NCBI RefSeq assembly: GCF_964355755.1
Contig: NC_092674.1
Coordinates: 5,957,001 to 6,021,000, forward strand
DNA from: Antedon mediterranea
Taxonomy: Eukaryota > Echinodermata > Crinoidea > Comatulida > Antedonidae
Reading direction: 5' to 3'
Length of the DNA: 64,000 nt
The notes under the pieces were generated by a model that made no database searches, was not told where the DNA came from, and saw only the letters and a program-made list of their open reading frames with translations. Each line of letters starts with the position of its first letter. Position 1 is the stretch's first letter. Position numbers and translations under genes: made by a program. Below, piece by piece: positions 44,261 to 56,257 of this stretch.

Positions 44261-45734
44261 TTACCAAAAACGTCATTTTATATAATTTTCTATAACTGTA
44301 CATTTCAAACTCACTTTGTAGGTTGTAAATACCCTATTTCAATGTTTTTTTCATAAGAATCTTAACAAATTCCAGCACTTTAACATTCGAATATTGCGCA
44401 CAGTAACTATTTTGATTAAATTTCAAATTTATCAATTAAGAACCTTACTTAACTAATTTTATTCCCGTTAACGTGTTAAATAACCATTTGTTAAATCTAT
44501 AAGTTATACATTGTTTGTTTTATTGAATGTATCAATTTGTGGCTGAAATGTATAAACCTATTTAGTATTAGTCCTGGTTAGTACATGACTAGGTTAGTAC
44601 ATGACTAGGCTAGGTCCTCACTTTGTTGTATTTTTTATTCGGTTAATGTGCGAACATTGTTATGCGTACATAATATTATTGGATTTTATATTAATTGATT
44701 GTGCCAAATGCTGATAATTTCTTTACAAAATCTATAAATGTAAAAGCCTCGTGAGTGGAATATAGAAGAGCAGCAAGGGCCTGGAGGTAATAGTTTTTTA
44801 TTTAAAGCATAAGAGAAGGAAGGTTTAGAGGCAACCATTAACGCAATGTTAGAAAGCCCCCAGTTCAGACCGAGCCAAAAATTTGAGATAAAAACCAAAC
44901 AGCCGCGTTAAAGTCTTAATTAAATTTGTATGTATATATATATATATACTATAAAATACCTTGAAAATAATAATATAGAAAAAGTAGACACCTTGAAAAT
45001 AATACTATACGCTCAAAATAAATTAAGACTGGTATAAGAACAAATACTTCTATGCATATTATGTTATCATATCGTATTTAAGTTTGATTTAAATTAAAAG
45101 ATCAGATTCAGTTTTTAGGCGGATATTATTATGACGTGAATAATTTTAATTTTAAAATTGACAATAATGATTTAAAATTAAAACCTATGAAATGTTAATG
45201 AAAGCCTATTCAAATAACTTTTTAATTAATATAAAAAAGTTTATATCTTTAATGTAAATTTATAAATTGTATTTTAATTTGGAATTGAAATGAAAAATGC
45301 AAAATAAGGCAGCTTTTTTTTGTATAGGAAGATACAGGAGCGTAGACTCGCTTGGGCAGCATGACTTGCTGGGCATGGGCGGTTTTACCCCCATGATCTT
45401 GAAGAAATGTACTTGTACTTCTGTCGACACTCTATGTGCGGAAACTGTGCCGCTTCTTATGCGGAGAGCTAGCTGGAGAGCTAGCTTGAGAGCGGAGTTA
45501 GCATACGCTCTTATAATCTGTAAATATTAAGAATATAATATTTTACGTTGTTGACTTGTTTTTATTAACAGTTTAACGAATTGAAGGTTAGGTATGTCTA
45601 ATAGATTATATTTGTAGTTAGTCTTAATAATAATAATTCCGACAGCTTTATGATATTATTGCATCACTAGGGTTTTTTTTAATGTGATTTAACTAAATTA
45701 GATAAACGGTGTTTTTTAAAGTTTTTAATGTACT

Positions 45735-45835
45735 AGAAGCAACGCAAGTGAATTGACCAATCACACGCGACAGTTCGATGATCCATCGCGTCGTGAATGG
45801 TCAACTTATGTGCTTACGTCCAAGTTGGAACCAAG
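45735..45835. mobile_element. Fold-back repeat with inverted CCAAT boxes, copy 1
   Basis: AAGCAACGCAAGTGAATTGA followed by CCAATCACACGCGAC, then the complement arm GTCGTGAATGGTCAACTTAT and TTGGAACCAAGG. The same architecture recurs at four other places in the window. Confidence 0.65.
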
Positions 45836-46529
45836 GTTAAGAAACTATAAAAGTGTATTTTATACATACATTAAAGGTAACAACCATTTCCCCTGTTTCT
45901 AAGTTGCCTATTTTTCTCTGCTTACGTACGAACATTAGACTACTTCGAGTATGTGACTTATCTTACAAACAATTAACATGAAAACTATTTTTGTTTCGGA
46001 AATTATCATAGTTAAACGTAAGTGATAAACACTTTAGGAACATTGTTTTTATTGACGCGCCCATTTGTCATTAACCTGCAACTCATAGGGTATCATAGTA
46101 CTGCTGATTATAGCGAACAATCTAATTCATTTAATAGTAAAGATGAACCATAACTAATAAATTAAGTTTTTGGTGACCTCACGCCTTCATTTTAAAGTAC
46201 CATTCATACGGTTGTATAAACAAAATTTTTCTTTGCAATGTTGTGTTGAATGTGTATATTTTTCTCGGAAAATAATTTGTTTTGTAAATACCGTTTCTCA
46301 CACTTGACTTATCCCTATATCATACAATAGAGTTGAATAAAAAAATACTTTTTATAAAGTTGTTTTTAGTGGTTTTATTGATTTATATAAATAATCGATA
46401 ATTATTATTGCTGTTTATGTCGTCAGAAGTAGTGGAAACTATAAGTTATGGTTTATACAACAGTGGATTATTCAAATATTCTTGTCATACGGTACCGCTG
46501 CCTACCATTTTAAAGCTTACGTGGCCATT

Positions 46530-46640
46530 TACGCAACGACGAAGTGAGTTGACCAAGCACAAGCGACAGTCCGGATGATCCACGAGTCGTGATTGGTCAA
46601 ATTACATGATTCGGTTCGCCAACGTTGCATCCATGTGGGA
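46530..46640. mobile_element. Fold-back repeat with inverted CCAAT boxes, copy 2
   Basis: Left arm AGTGAGTTGACCAAGCACAA, right arm GTCGTGATTGGTCAAATTAC, then CGTTGCATCC. It lies about 300 bp upstream of the likely promoter of M6 gene 2. Confidence 0.6.
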
Positions 46641-46943
46641 ATCTAGACTTGTCCTAAATAAGTCTGTAGTTATTGTCGTTGTAGAATTTTTTTTCAAATG
46701 TTAGTCGACGTTTCGATTCTATGAGTTCAAGTATTATACGTATGAAACGCCATGTATGCCAAAATATTTATTTTTACTAATACGGTTTAGAACCGAAACT
46801 ATAGGCCTAGTGTGAATCAAGCTTTATGGTCTACCGTTCATAGTACGTGCCATATGAGGGCGTACACCAACGACAAATGATGACTTATCGGATCATTCGT
46901 GAGTGCAGGTGCGAAGTCCATACAAACCATCGATTGTTGCAGA

Positions 46944-46950
46944 TATAAAA
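46944..46950 (+). promoter_or_regulatory. Candidate TATA box of M6 gene 2
   Basis: TATAAAA lies 324 bp upstream of the ATG at 47274, in the right place for a leader with no intron. Initiator-like TTTCAGTA and TTTCAATA follow. Position and sequence are the only support. Confidence 0.4.
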
Positions 46951-47273
46951 CCCGTACATTTCAGTAAACTCGACAATTTCAATAGCGATTCTGTAAATAG
47001 AATTATTAATCTGACGAATATAATTTCCATCCATTGTTCACCAACCTTGTCACAGTCAATAAAAATGCGTAGTTACTGAAAGACGTTGGATACATATTTG
47101 GATTTTGCAGACAATATTTTGACAGAAGTATACTGAGATTTATATTTGACTTTGGAGCGATATAAACAGATACTGATTTAAATTTGAAAATTGTCCGTTG
47201 AGGAGAAGATTACTTTGTGGTGATTGTCTTATTTAGTTGGATATATAGGGCTACAGTAGTAAAATAGAAAATA

Positions 47274-50200
47274 ATGGTTTCTGGCGGTTCAGTATCAACT
47301 TTCGACAGCTCTTTTATCGGAGGACTCTATGGAGATAAAGAGGACGACGAAGGTAGGTGTAGATGGATATGTTTAATTTGAGTCTCTATCCGTTGTACGT
47401 GGTATAATATCTATGTAAGAGCCTACACCATTATATATAACGTCACTGCTACTATGTTACTATGGGCCCGTTTAAGATTATTTCACTCGAGTAAGTTGTC
47501 CTACAAAGGACACTGAGCTCGCCTTTCCAAGATATGATGAACTGGTAACAGTCCTTTGATTTTATGTACGGCTGCGACAGATACCAACAGTACTGTAAGT
47601 ACATTTTCTTCGGCGCGCGGTGTCTATTATGGGGCGTGGAACTGATCGTGTCGCAACCACAGATAACTCTTTGATCTCTGAAGCTCATCATCCTGTTAGA
47701 TTGTATTGGTCCTATCCACCAGAGTTAGCAATAACTGTACCACACTTATAACTATACGGTAAACACAGCCTGAACGGACCCAATGATCAATTCATTCATG
47801 TATCCACTCACTCATTCATCCCAGCCTAGCCACACTCCCCCACTCACTCTTCCACATTCAGGTACGGCCTGTTATCATTTCACTAACAAATTCATTTCTT
47901 TTTCTCATTTGATTCAACAGTTCGTCGATTTGTATTCATTATCCAATCACTCTTCATCAGGAATATCGTTTTTCGGAATATTTCAAACAAAAATAAAACA
48001 ACGTATACATTGTATTTGATTGGGGAACAACATACGTGCGTGAACCAGAATTTCTAGGATAGAAATCGACACGTTATATCATCTGTTCCATTATATGCGG
48101 CATACATAATCACTGATAACATGACTATACTCTTCGGCAAACCTATATTTAATTTTGTTCGTAGTATGAACGTATGTTTTGCAGTCTAACATTGAAATTC
48201 AAACCTGAAATCGTGTGAACCATAATTTAGTGTAGAAATCGACGTATCACCTGTTCCAATATGCAGCATACTTAATGGTAACATCTATCTAAACTATACC
48301 CTACGGCAAACCTATATTTAATTTGGCTCGTGGTGTAAGCGTATGTTTTGCAGTCTAACATTGAAATTCGTATTATTTTCTTAAACAAATTCATTGATTA
48401 CCGTTAATATCAATTACATCAAACATACGGGTACATTGACTACTGGATATGATAGGGCATAATGATGCCTATTACAAAACATATTATTACGTGACAGTTG
48501 GCGAAATAATACTTAGTATGAACATATTTCATACAAAAATAATAATTTTCCCTCAAAAAGAATAGGCCTAAATGAAAGAATGATACCAACTTAGCCCAAG
48601 CATTCCATAAAAGAGGAAATTATTTATATTTTGCAAGCGAATATCATCAATTTAGTTTTCTTTTCCTAAATTTGGCAAGAATGTTAAATCGGATACTAAG
48701 ATGATTTTAATTGAAAACAATGAATTGTCATAAAAAAACACACGGAATACACAGGAGTAGCAAAATGTGTTAATGGACGATGCAAGAAATAAATAGTAGG
48801 CTACGATACATTGTATTAGTAATGTTGACATTATGACGTCATGACGGATTTATGTTAATTTTTTAATCAGATAAATTGATCTACAACAACAATCCACATT
48901 AATATTTGACCGTTGGACCCATAGTGAATTTCAAAGTCAACAACTGTAGCGTTTGTGAATACTATTAAATTAATGATTTATGATGAGATGCGATACTAAT
49001 AATTATTTTTAGTACGCTCTGCGTTGAGTTAAAAAAATAATTAACAGCATAGACATATGCCTTATACTTTACACAATACAGAATAAAAACAACTTTTGGT
49101 CTCGCATGATATACAGTGTAAGAAATAAATCCGCTGTGGCAGTTAATAATCACACTTAAAAATCATAAAAATATGTATATATAATATCAACAAAATTTAT
49201 CTTTACAATTTGAAAATATGCAAAAAAATGATGAGAAAAACAAAATCAATAGCGCCTGGCTGTTGCACATGTGAATAACATGCATAAGGATAAACCTAAT
49301 ATCACAAGTCTACAATTACAATATGCGTGCCATATAAGGTAAATCAAAACAACTATAGAGAATCGCTATGGCGGGACACAACAAAATATTTTTCTCTGAA
49401 TCTAAATAAGGGTTTGCCGTATTAAAACATAGTATTTCCCCTCGTTCGATTCAGGAAAGTGTCCTCTTAGGGGGTGTCCCAAAGGAGGGGTTCTCTGTTG
49501 TTTTATGGACAGGTTTATCAGACGACTTCCGTGCATCGAGAGAAACGTTTATAAAGCTCTGTCTACACTATCAAACTAGTTTGACAAAAAATATGTGTCA
49601 AAATGTGCCCAAATATTGATATACCCAAATTTGGTAGTGATATCACATCATCATGTCCATATTATGGACACACCACATTTTTTGTCACATAAAGTTTGAT
49701 AAGTGTAGACAGAGCTTAAGAACTTAGTATGGCAGGAACCTACAATTCAGTTCTTTAAATTGCTACTCTGATGTACCGCAATTATTCACGTCAGTTTTAA
49801 AGGCAATGCAACTTCCATTATACATTTGATTGTTTGAATGCGACGATATGATAATGATATCATCATTCTCACGGTCTACATGAAATAATATTGTATGCAA
49901 ACTTGCAGCAAGTCCCACGCGTTACAACAATCCCGACGCACGGGTAAATAAAAATGCCGGCCCCTTTTACACAATCAATACATTAATGCGATTGATTTTA
50001 ACACATTTGGCGGAAGATAAAATGGTATTAATAATTGTTAACGATCGTATAATGGGCATGATACCGGAACAAAGTATAGCCGAATTTACACCCCATGAAA
50101 AATAATAATAATACTGTAGTATAGCTGTTATTGGCGAATTTCTTTTGCTGTTGGTTGGGATTGGAAATAAACGAAATAAATAAATAAAAACAAATCAACA

Positions 50201-53200
50201 CATTTATCCAACGCAGCATCACCATTTCACAACTTTTATATCTTCCTTCTCGTCAGTTTCATCCTCAACATTTGTATGGGTCTCGTTCTTGTATTCATAT
50301 TCACTTCACACCCGCCCAGAATTCCCCAAGCTCACAATTCTCGCGGCCCAAAATTCCCCCGGCCCACAATTCCCCCGGCCCACAAATCCCCCAGCCCACA
50401 ATTCTCGCGATCCAAAATTCCCCCGGTCCACAACAATTCCTCCTATGTTGTCGTCATCATCATTGAATTTATGATTTATTTGTGGGTTCGCCCCACTTTT
50501 ATTTCCATATACATGCTCCTCATCTCTTTACGTATATTTTCTCTAAACGCATTTTCATTTAATATATATATCTATCTGTAGATAAAAGTTGTTAAAGTTG
50601 TATTCATTCGTTCACATTTTCCATTGTTTTTTTTTTATTTGTTTGCATCATATATTTCACTGATACGTTTTTCTCTATGTCTTTATATAGATGCTAACTG
50701 TTGTTCTCGATGTTGTCAGCGTTACCCATGGCCTTCAATCACATCCGGGCTCTTCATCATAGGTGGAATCATTGTATGGTGCGCCTCTGTTACAATAGCT
50801 AGCCGTGAAGTCCTAGATTTATTTCGCAGCACAGTTGCATATGATGAGTTAGATCAAATGTAAGTTTTCCGACATGAATTTGGAAAGTCGCGCATACTGT
50901 GGTAGAAAAGAGGCACTCTTTTATCATCATCCAACGAAATTTTCATTAATAAAACCATTAATTTAAAAATAACGAAACACCAACAACATATTCCGTTCGA
51001 ACAAATTTTTAATTCGATAACAAGGTTACTATTCGTAGGCCTATACCATTGCTTATGCCATTTTGACAGGATAAATGATAGGTCAATCAAAATAGCATTC
51101 ATTCCCGTAACCGATCATTAAGTACGGCAATTATTTACTTTATCTATAAACCATAAACTAACTTGCGTTTGAGAACATTCAGAAATGTTTGGAATGAGCA
51201 GTAATGGAACCGAAGTATTCCCAGTATTTGAATTGGGTTGCAAACGAGACAGATATCGTTACATTGACTTTCCGTAAATTACGTGTTTTGGTGAGACGAT
51301 TAGTGAATTAAATTAATAAAAGGAAATAGGCCTACTGACCAAGAGATAACTGTGTTTTACAATGTTGAGTCGGGTGGGTATAGAATCACAAGAAAAAAAT
51401 GTGAATTAACGCCTGCGTGAAATCAAACCTGCGATGCGAAGCGATGTTTGTAGCACTATTGCGTCGTCTGTTCCCACTTGTGATTACGCAATACAGCACT
51501 TTGCGTCGATACGTCACTGCGTTTCATTCTAGTGGGAACCACGCTTAAGCGAGTCGACCAATCACAAGCGATGGATTATTCGAACAGTTGCTTGTCATTG
51601 GTCAACTCACTTGCGTTGCGTCTACTTCCTCGCGTTGCGTCCTAATAGGAACCAAGCTTTATAATGAGTCGGCCTATCATAATATTATGCTTAGTGAATA
51701 TTATTGATGATTGCGTTTGAATTATTTCAGGATGTCCATAGCTCAGTACGCTACTTACGGATCCACAGCTTTCATGCTTATCTTAGGACTGGTGTTGATA
51801 TCAATGGGTTGCTTGGCAACGGGAGCAGTACGCAGGTATCACATGTGCCGATTCAGAAACAGAACGAGTGCAATCTTCCAGACAAAAATGGTAAGTAAAG
51901 CTCTGTCTACACTACCAAACTAATGTGATGCCCAGATATGGTAATGATATGTGATGCTTATATGGTAGTGATATGACATCATTATGTCCATATATGAGCA
52001 CACCACATTTGTTTTGTCACATAAAATTTGATAGTGTGGACGGAGCTTAAGAAGAAACGTAATTCTATAATCCCTGGTATAAAAAGAGGAGGAATGACTG
52101 ACAAAGTAAGAAGTGTGTGAAATTATTAAGGAAGCTTTGCCCTCTTTGATTTTACTTCGACTTTCGACTATCAAACTTTATGTGACAAAAAAAGATGTGC
52201 ACATAATGGACATGATGATGTCATATCACTACCATATCTGGGCACATTACACCTTTTTGTCACATAAAGTTTAATAGAGCTTATAAATTACAGTCCAATT
52301 CTATCCATGGGGAGAGGGGAGCTAATAATATAAGTATTCTACAGGCGCAATACAATGTTGTTGTTACAGAGTTCGCATCCCACATTGACGTAAACATTTT
52401 TGAAAACTAATGCTTGGTTCCCACTTGGGACGCAACACAAGGACGTAAGGGAAACGTAAGTGAGTTGACCAATCACAAGCGATGAATTATTCTAACGGTC
52501 GCTTGTCATTGGTCAACACGTTTGCGTTGCGTTACGTCCTCGTGGAAATCAAGCGTAACGTTAATATAACATTTTTGTCTTCTCTTCAGTTCCTTATCAT
52601 CACGTATTTCGTATTTCTTGGGTGGCTGGGAGTCCTAGTGGTCAGCATGTTTCCTCTTGTGTTCTTCACTGTGCAGAAACAGGGCAACTGTCAGACGGAA
52701 TCCTTTACGCTTAACACATGTGTTGACCTCGAACAATGGGGTAAGTTACACAAGTCCGCAGACCAAATGAACAAAACGAAATGATTTTCTATGTACATTA
52801 CCGTTAACAAGTAGGCATATCCTTCATATTTTGCTGTTAACAATTCTTTTTGAATTGAACCAAATAACGTTACAAAGACATATGCAAAACATAAAGCTCT
52901 GTCTACACTATCAAACTTTATGCGATAAAAACATGTGATGTGCTCATATATGGACATGATGTTGTCAATCCACTACCATATTTGGGCACATCACACTTTT
53001 TTGTCAAACTAGTTTGTGTAGACAGAGCTTTAGACTGGGTTGTCTTGTCTTACAGCAGTTTCTGTGATGACATGACATGATGTCGTTTGACATCTGGTCG
53101 TATGTCTATGGGATCCCTAATAGCCAGCTTCCATGAAGGAGACTGTAATTGGCCACCATACCGATACAAATTGTTAAGCTCTGTCTACACTATCAAACTT

Positions 53201-54616
53201 GATGCGACAACAAAATGTGGTGTGCCCAAATATGGTAGTGATATGCACGAATATGGTAGTGATATGCACGAATATGGTAGTGATATAACAACATCATATC
53301 CAGAGTTCTGTTTTCTTTTTGATGTTTGCAATCCATGTTTCAATTGAATACAATTCTTAATATGTAATATCAATTCTTTGAAAGAGTAAAAGTACTGTAA
53401 CTAACGTGCATATGTTATTGTACAAAGGTTTTGTTGATGAAGACGAAAAGGAAGAGGACCCCGGTTTGTGTCAAGATGACCTTGAACGCCTTTGTACAGG
53501 GGTAAGTAAAGCAGACAATAATGAAAATAAGAGTATCTGAGCTTGGGTTATACTTACTAACGCTTCGTTTCTATTAGAGACGCAACCCCGGACGTTACGC
53601 ATCGTGGATTACTCAAACTGTCGCTTTTTATTGGTCAACACGCTTGCATTGCCTGGCCTCCTATACTAGTAATATATAGAAAAGTGATTGATACAATACA
53701 ACTATTCTTCTTTGTCAGAATAGCGACTTGAATTTTTTTTTTAAACAAAAGAAAGTAGAGCAAAAAATAATACAACTACTACAGCATTTTAACATTGAAT
53801 TCTTTCGTTCATTTTAAATATAGAACCTACGTCTTCTATTTTTCATCGCAACAATGTCAGCAGTACTCATATGTGTCGGTCTTGTAAGTTAAAAACATTT
53901 TTGTGGTACTAAACTTTCCTTCTTTTTACACTGGGGTTAAACAGCGCATAGAGACTATGTGTATTTTGCGCTATATAAATTTAAAACCATTAATCATTAC
54001 TATCATCACAGAGGAACTATAAGATAGAAGGGGGCGGGGAGGGTCTTAGGCCTATATTTCGCATTGTAATTGTTTTAATTTACAGGGGATGGGCGGAAAA
54101 ATTTTATTTCTTTCATTATTGTTTATTAACGAATACTACATGTCTGTATTTACTTCACAGGCTCAGTTTTTAGCCACATTGTCGTTCAACTCAGCAAAAT
54201 TACGCCACGGTTATAAATCCCACAATAGAGGGAAGTCAGGATCGTACAACTTGCGTTCAAGCTACCGCGCTGGTAGTTTCCGAAGTACAAAGAACAACCG
54301 AGCATCAAAAGAAAGCATTACACAGGTACAGAACACGGGTCCTTACCCAAGCCAAGACAGTATCGACAGACTGAAACGAGAATACGCAGCGCAGGAATAT
54401 CCTTATCAATACCAGACAAGTAGGGAGAGACTGAACGACTACTCGCAGCAGGGTAGCAGGGATTGGGATTATCAGGGCCAGGGGAGTCATGAGTTAACAG
54501 CATTAAGTACACTTTACGGAGGTAATGGGTCCGAATCATCTACTATACGAACCGATAGAGATGCTTATGATGGGCGATATGAACAAAAGGCATACCAAAG
54601 AGAATACCACATCTGA
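47274..54616 (+). CDS. M6: PLP/DM20/M6-family proteolipid, gene 2 (7 exons)
   Basis: Coding exons 47274-47352, 50691-50859, 51731-51890, 52590-52740, 53428-53501, 53824-53883 and 54161-54616 join in frame to 382 residues. Intron phases match gene 1 at every junction, and exons 3 and 6 are exactly the same length (160 and 60 nt). Features: ANCCSRCCQRYPW before helix 1, helix 2 (ATYGSTAFMLILGLVLISMG) followed by CLATGAVRR, helix 3 (LIITYFVFLGWLGVLVVSMF), second loop Cys in QGNCQTE, NTCVDL, GLCQDD and RLCTG, helix 4 (LLFFIATMSAVLICVGL) and a Tyr/Ser/Arg-rich tail of about 150 residues. It has a more acidic second loop than gene 1 (DEDEKEEDPG). It is clearly a tandem duplicate; the membrane-organising role is inferred from the family. 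Confidence 0.85.
47353..49551. other. Intron 1 of M6 gene 2, first part
   Basis: AT-rich intron without recognised coding signal. A loose repeat occurs at about 48010-48185 and 48200-48365, sharing TAGAAATCGAC, CGGCAAACCTATATTTAATT and GTATGTTTTGCAGTCTAACA. Confidence 0.5.
49552..49719. mobile_element. MITE-1 copy in intron 1 of M6 gene 2
   Basis: Complete copy with inverted ends TAAAGCTCTGTCTACACTAT and GATAAGTGTAGACAGAGCTT. The inside contains GCCCAAATATTGATATA followed by CCCAAATTTGGTAGTGATAT, an imperfect 21-bp doubling. No coding capacity. Confidence 0.85.
50311..50435 (+). repeat. 17-bp minisatellite (GGCCCACAATTCCCCC type)
   Basis: About seven imperfect units of a ~17-bp C-rich repeat in intron 1 of M6 gene 2. 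It makes three overlapping short open frames, none of which is a credible gene. Confidence 0.85.
51421..51525. repeat. GCG-rich repeat beside the fold-back element
   Basis: A stretch with GCGATGCGAAGCGATGTTTG and TGCGTCGTCTGTTCCCACTT. It looks like a nested or rearranged relative of the fold-back family that begins at 51526. The boundaries are uncertain. Confidence 0.4.
51526..51660. mobile_element. Fold-back repeat with inverted CCAAT boxes, copy 3
   Basis: Ends TAGTGGGAACCACGCTT and TAATAGGAACCAAGCTTT. Arms CGACCAATCACAAGCGATGG and GCTTGTCATTGGTCAACTCA, then CTTGCGTTGCGTC. It lies in intron 2 of M6 gene 2, about 70 bp before exon 3. Confidence 0.72.
51896..52050. mobile_element. MITE-1 copy starting 5 bases inside intron 3
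   Basis: Inverted ends TAAAGCTCTGTCTACACTAC and TAGTGTGGACGGAGCTTAA. The element begins five bases after the exon 3 donor (exon end 51890), so the splice site reads GTAAG followed directly by the MITE end. Confidence 0.85.
52166..52283. mobile_element. MITE-1 partial copy in intron 3
   Basis: Lacks the outer left end but keeps CTATCAAACTTTATGTGACA, the centre GACATGATGATGTCATATCA and the right part CACATAAAGTTTAATAGAGC. Confidence 0.75.
52411..52560. mobile_element. Fold-back repeat with inverted CCAAT boxes, copy 4
   Basis: Starts GCTTGGTTCCCACTTGGGAC, with arms AGTGAGTTGACCAATCACAA and CGCTTGTCATTGGTCAACAC, and ends TCCTCGTGGAAATCAAGCG. It is the best-preserved copy, ending about 30 bp before exon 4 of M6 gene 2. 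Confidence 0.75.
52892..53032. mobile_element. MITE-1 copy in intron 4
   Basis: Full copy with ends TAAAGCTCTGTCTACACTAT and TTTGTGTAGACAGAGCTTTA and the centre ATATATGGACATGATGTTGT. Confidence 0.85.
53174..53303 (+). mobile_element. MITE-1 copy with three 21-bp internal repeats
   Basis: Left end TTAAGCTCTGTCTACACTAT is present; the right end is missing. The motif ATATGGTAGTGATATGCAC occurs with a 21-bp period about three times (53229-53285). It looks like an early stage of the array seen at 62384-63663. Confidence 0.8.
53560..53660. mobile_element. Fold-back repeat with inverted CCAAT boxes, copy 5
   Basis: Degenerate copy: AACGCTTCGTTTCTATTAGA, GATTACTCAAACTGTCGCTT, TATTGGTCAACACGCTTGCA. 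Only the right CCAAT box is preserved. It lies in intron 5 of M6 gene 2. Confidence 0.5.
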
Positions 54617-55724
54617 GATGGTCACATTTGTTCCCTCCAACTCCACCCTCACACAAGAAGATCCCACCGTTGTGTACACAGACTATTGAGCCCGGCTATT
54701 GATTACAATATTCTTCGCTTTTTTGAAAAATTCATAATGTTAAGTTTGGTTAAATTAGTTTTGTGTGCATTATTTTATATAATTTTCAATGTTCTTTTAC
54801 AATGCAAATTTAAACAAAATTTCTGTAAATATACTTTTGAAGGAATAACCAAGAATATAAATTAATTTTCTGTATATATAATTTTTATCCACTACACAGT
54901 ACTGTAAACATGTGGTATAAAATAATCTCTGTTTACACTAGGGTCTATAAACATGTACTGTAAAAACAAGTACAATGTAAGGCTATGTTTACACTATGAT
55001 CGATGTCTATAAATGCAATTTTTTACTACGGAAATCAACCGGAAATTGGAAATTGTTGTAAGCCGAATTTGTATACAGTAAAATAAATTTAAACAAATTT
55101 GTACATAATATAATTACATTTTATTAAACACAAATTGACAATGATAAATAAAAATACATTGTTTTTAAGAATATCTATTCGTCTTTCTCTTAAATTTAAT
55201 AGTTTTTTGAAAATCCAAAAAATAAAACACGTTAAAATGTTTGACATTTAATTTAAAAATCTTTACACAAATTGAAATACACGAAAAACAAGATAAATTG
55301 TTTATCAAATATAATAATGATTTAAATGGTATAATACAATGGAAGTAATTATAATTTAGGGTTGTGATAATTTATTCTGGAAGAAAGAGTTTTAATTTAC
55401 CGAAAACATGCATTAAAGAGAAAAAAAATGGTACGGTTAGGTAAACAATATTTCACAACAACTATAAACTGAAACTCATATATAGCCAGTATATCTTTAT
55501 CAAAGAAAAGCTGCCTTATTTTTAAAAAGGTACATTTTTAGGATGAAATTGGTTATTTGGGTGAATAGCTTTTGATTCAAGATCAAAATCTACAGTCATA
55601 TAAATACAATATTTTCTAACAAATGACAGACCGACCATTACCAGCATGATATGAGTAGCTATGTCCTAAATATATTAACGTCTTATACAGATTGGACTGA
55701 CTTGCATTACATAAGTACATCCAG
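54617..55724 (+). other. 3' UTR of M6 gene 2 and convergent intergenic region
   Basis: AT-rich sequence following the TGA at 54614-54616. No coding frame. The next gene is on the opposite strand, so the two genes end toward each other here. Confidence 0.4.
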
Positions 55725-56015
55725 GCATCTTGTGGAATTTCTAAGAATTTTGCATATCAGTTTATTAAAACATAACAATTGACCTAGTTTGACCTGAACA
55801 TGGCAAAATCTGAGCATCTTGTTATGATGAGTGGGGTTTCCTTAGAATTTTGCATATCAGTTCATTGAACATAACATAATAATTGACCTAGTTTGACCTG
55901 AACATGGCGAAATCTGAGCATCTTGTTATTACGAGTGGGGTTTCCTTAGAATTTTGCTTATCAGTTCATTGAACATAAAAAAATTGACCTTGTTTGACCT
56001 GGACATGGTGAAGTT
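55725..56015. repeat. ~100-bp repeat, nearly three tandem copies
   Basis: AGAATTTTGCATATCAGTT recurs at steps of 100 and 104 bp (starting near 55744, 55844, 55948), each followed by ATTGACCTAGTTTGACCTGA and AACATGG. The repeats lie just beyond the stop codon of the minus-strand gene, probably in its 3' UTR; AATAAA on the minus strand occurs near 55756. Confidence 0.85.
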
Positions 56016-56257
56016 TGGTAGTATTTTACTATCTTGAACACTGCTTCGATATTACGCCTCATACACAAATATAAACACTTCAGCTAGCATAATATTTACA
56101 TACAGCCTTCTTAGGACAACAGCTGCTGCATCTCACTACCATATTCCACACTGACTAGATTAATTCAGTCCCGAAAATGTATCTTTTGGTATGCTAAAAT
56201 GGCGTGTATCACAACCGCACAGCTTTTATAATAAGAGTTATACATACATTGATGATT

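Larger units (their letters stand above)
44261..46943. other. 3' UTR of M6 gene 1 and intergenic region
   Basis: The first several hundred bases are AT-rich and probably the 3' UTR. Two CCAAT-type fold-back elements lie at 45735-45835 and 46530-46640. The short frames at 44686-44898 (minus) and 45297-45530 have no recognisable product. Confidence 0.4.

Noticed and set aside
50272-50581. Three overlapping Pro-rich frames
   Set aside because: They come from the 17-bp C-rich minisatellite in an intron.
53824-54616. Longer last exon for M6 gene 2 starting at 54089
   Set aside because: The reading frame is open from 54089, but the acceptor TACTTCACAG at 54160 gives the phase and the sequence (AQFLATLSFNSAK) that match gene 1.
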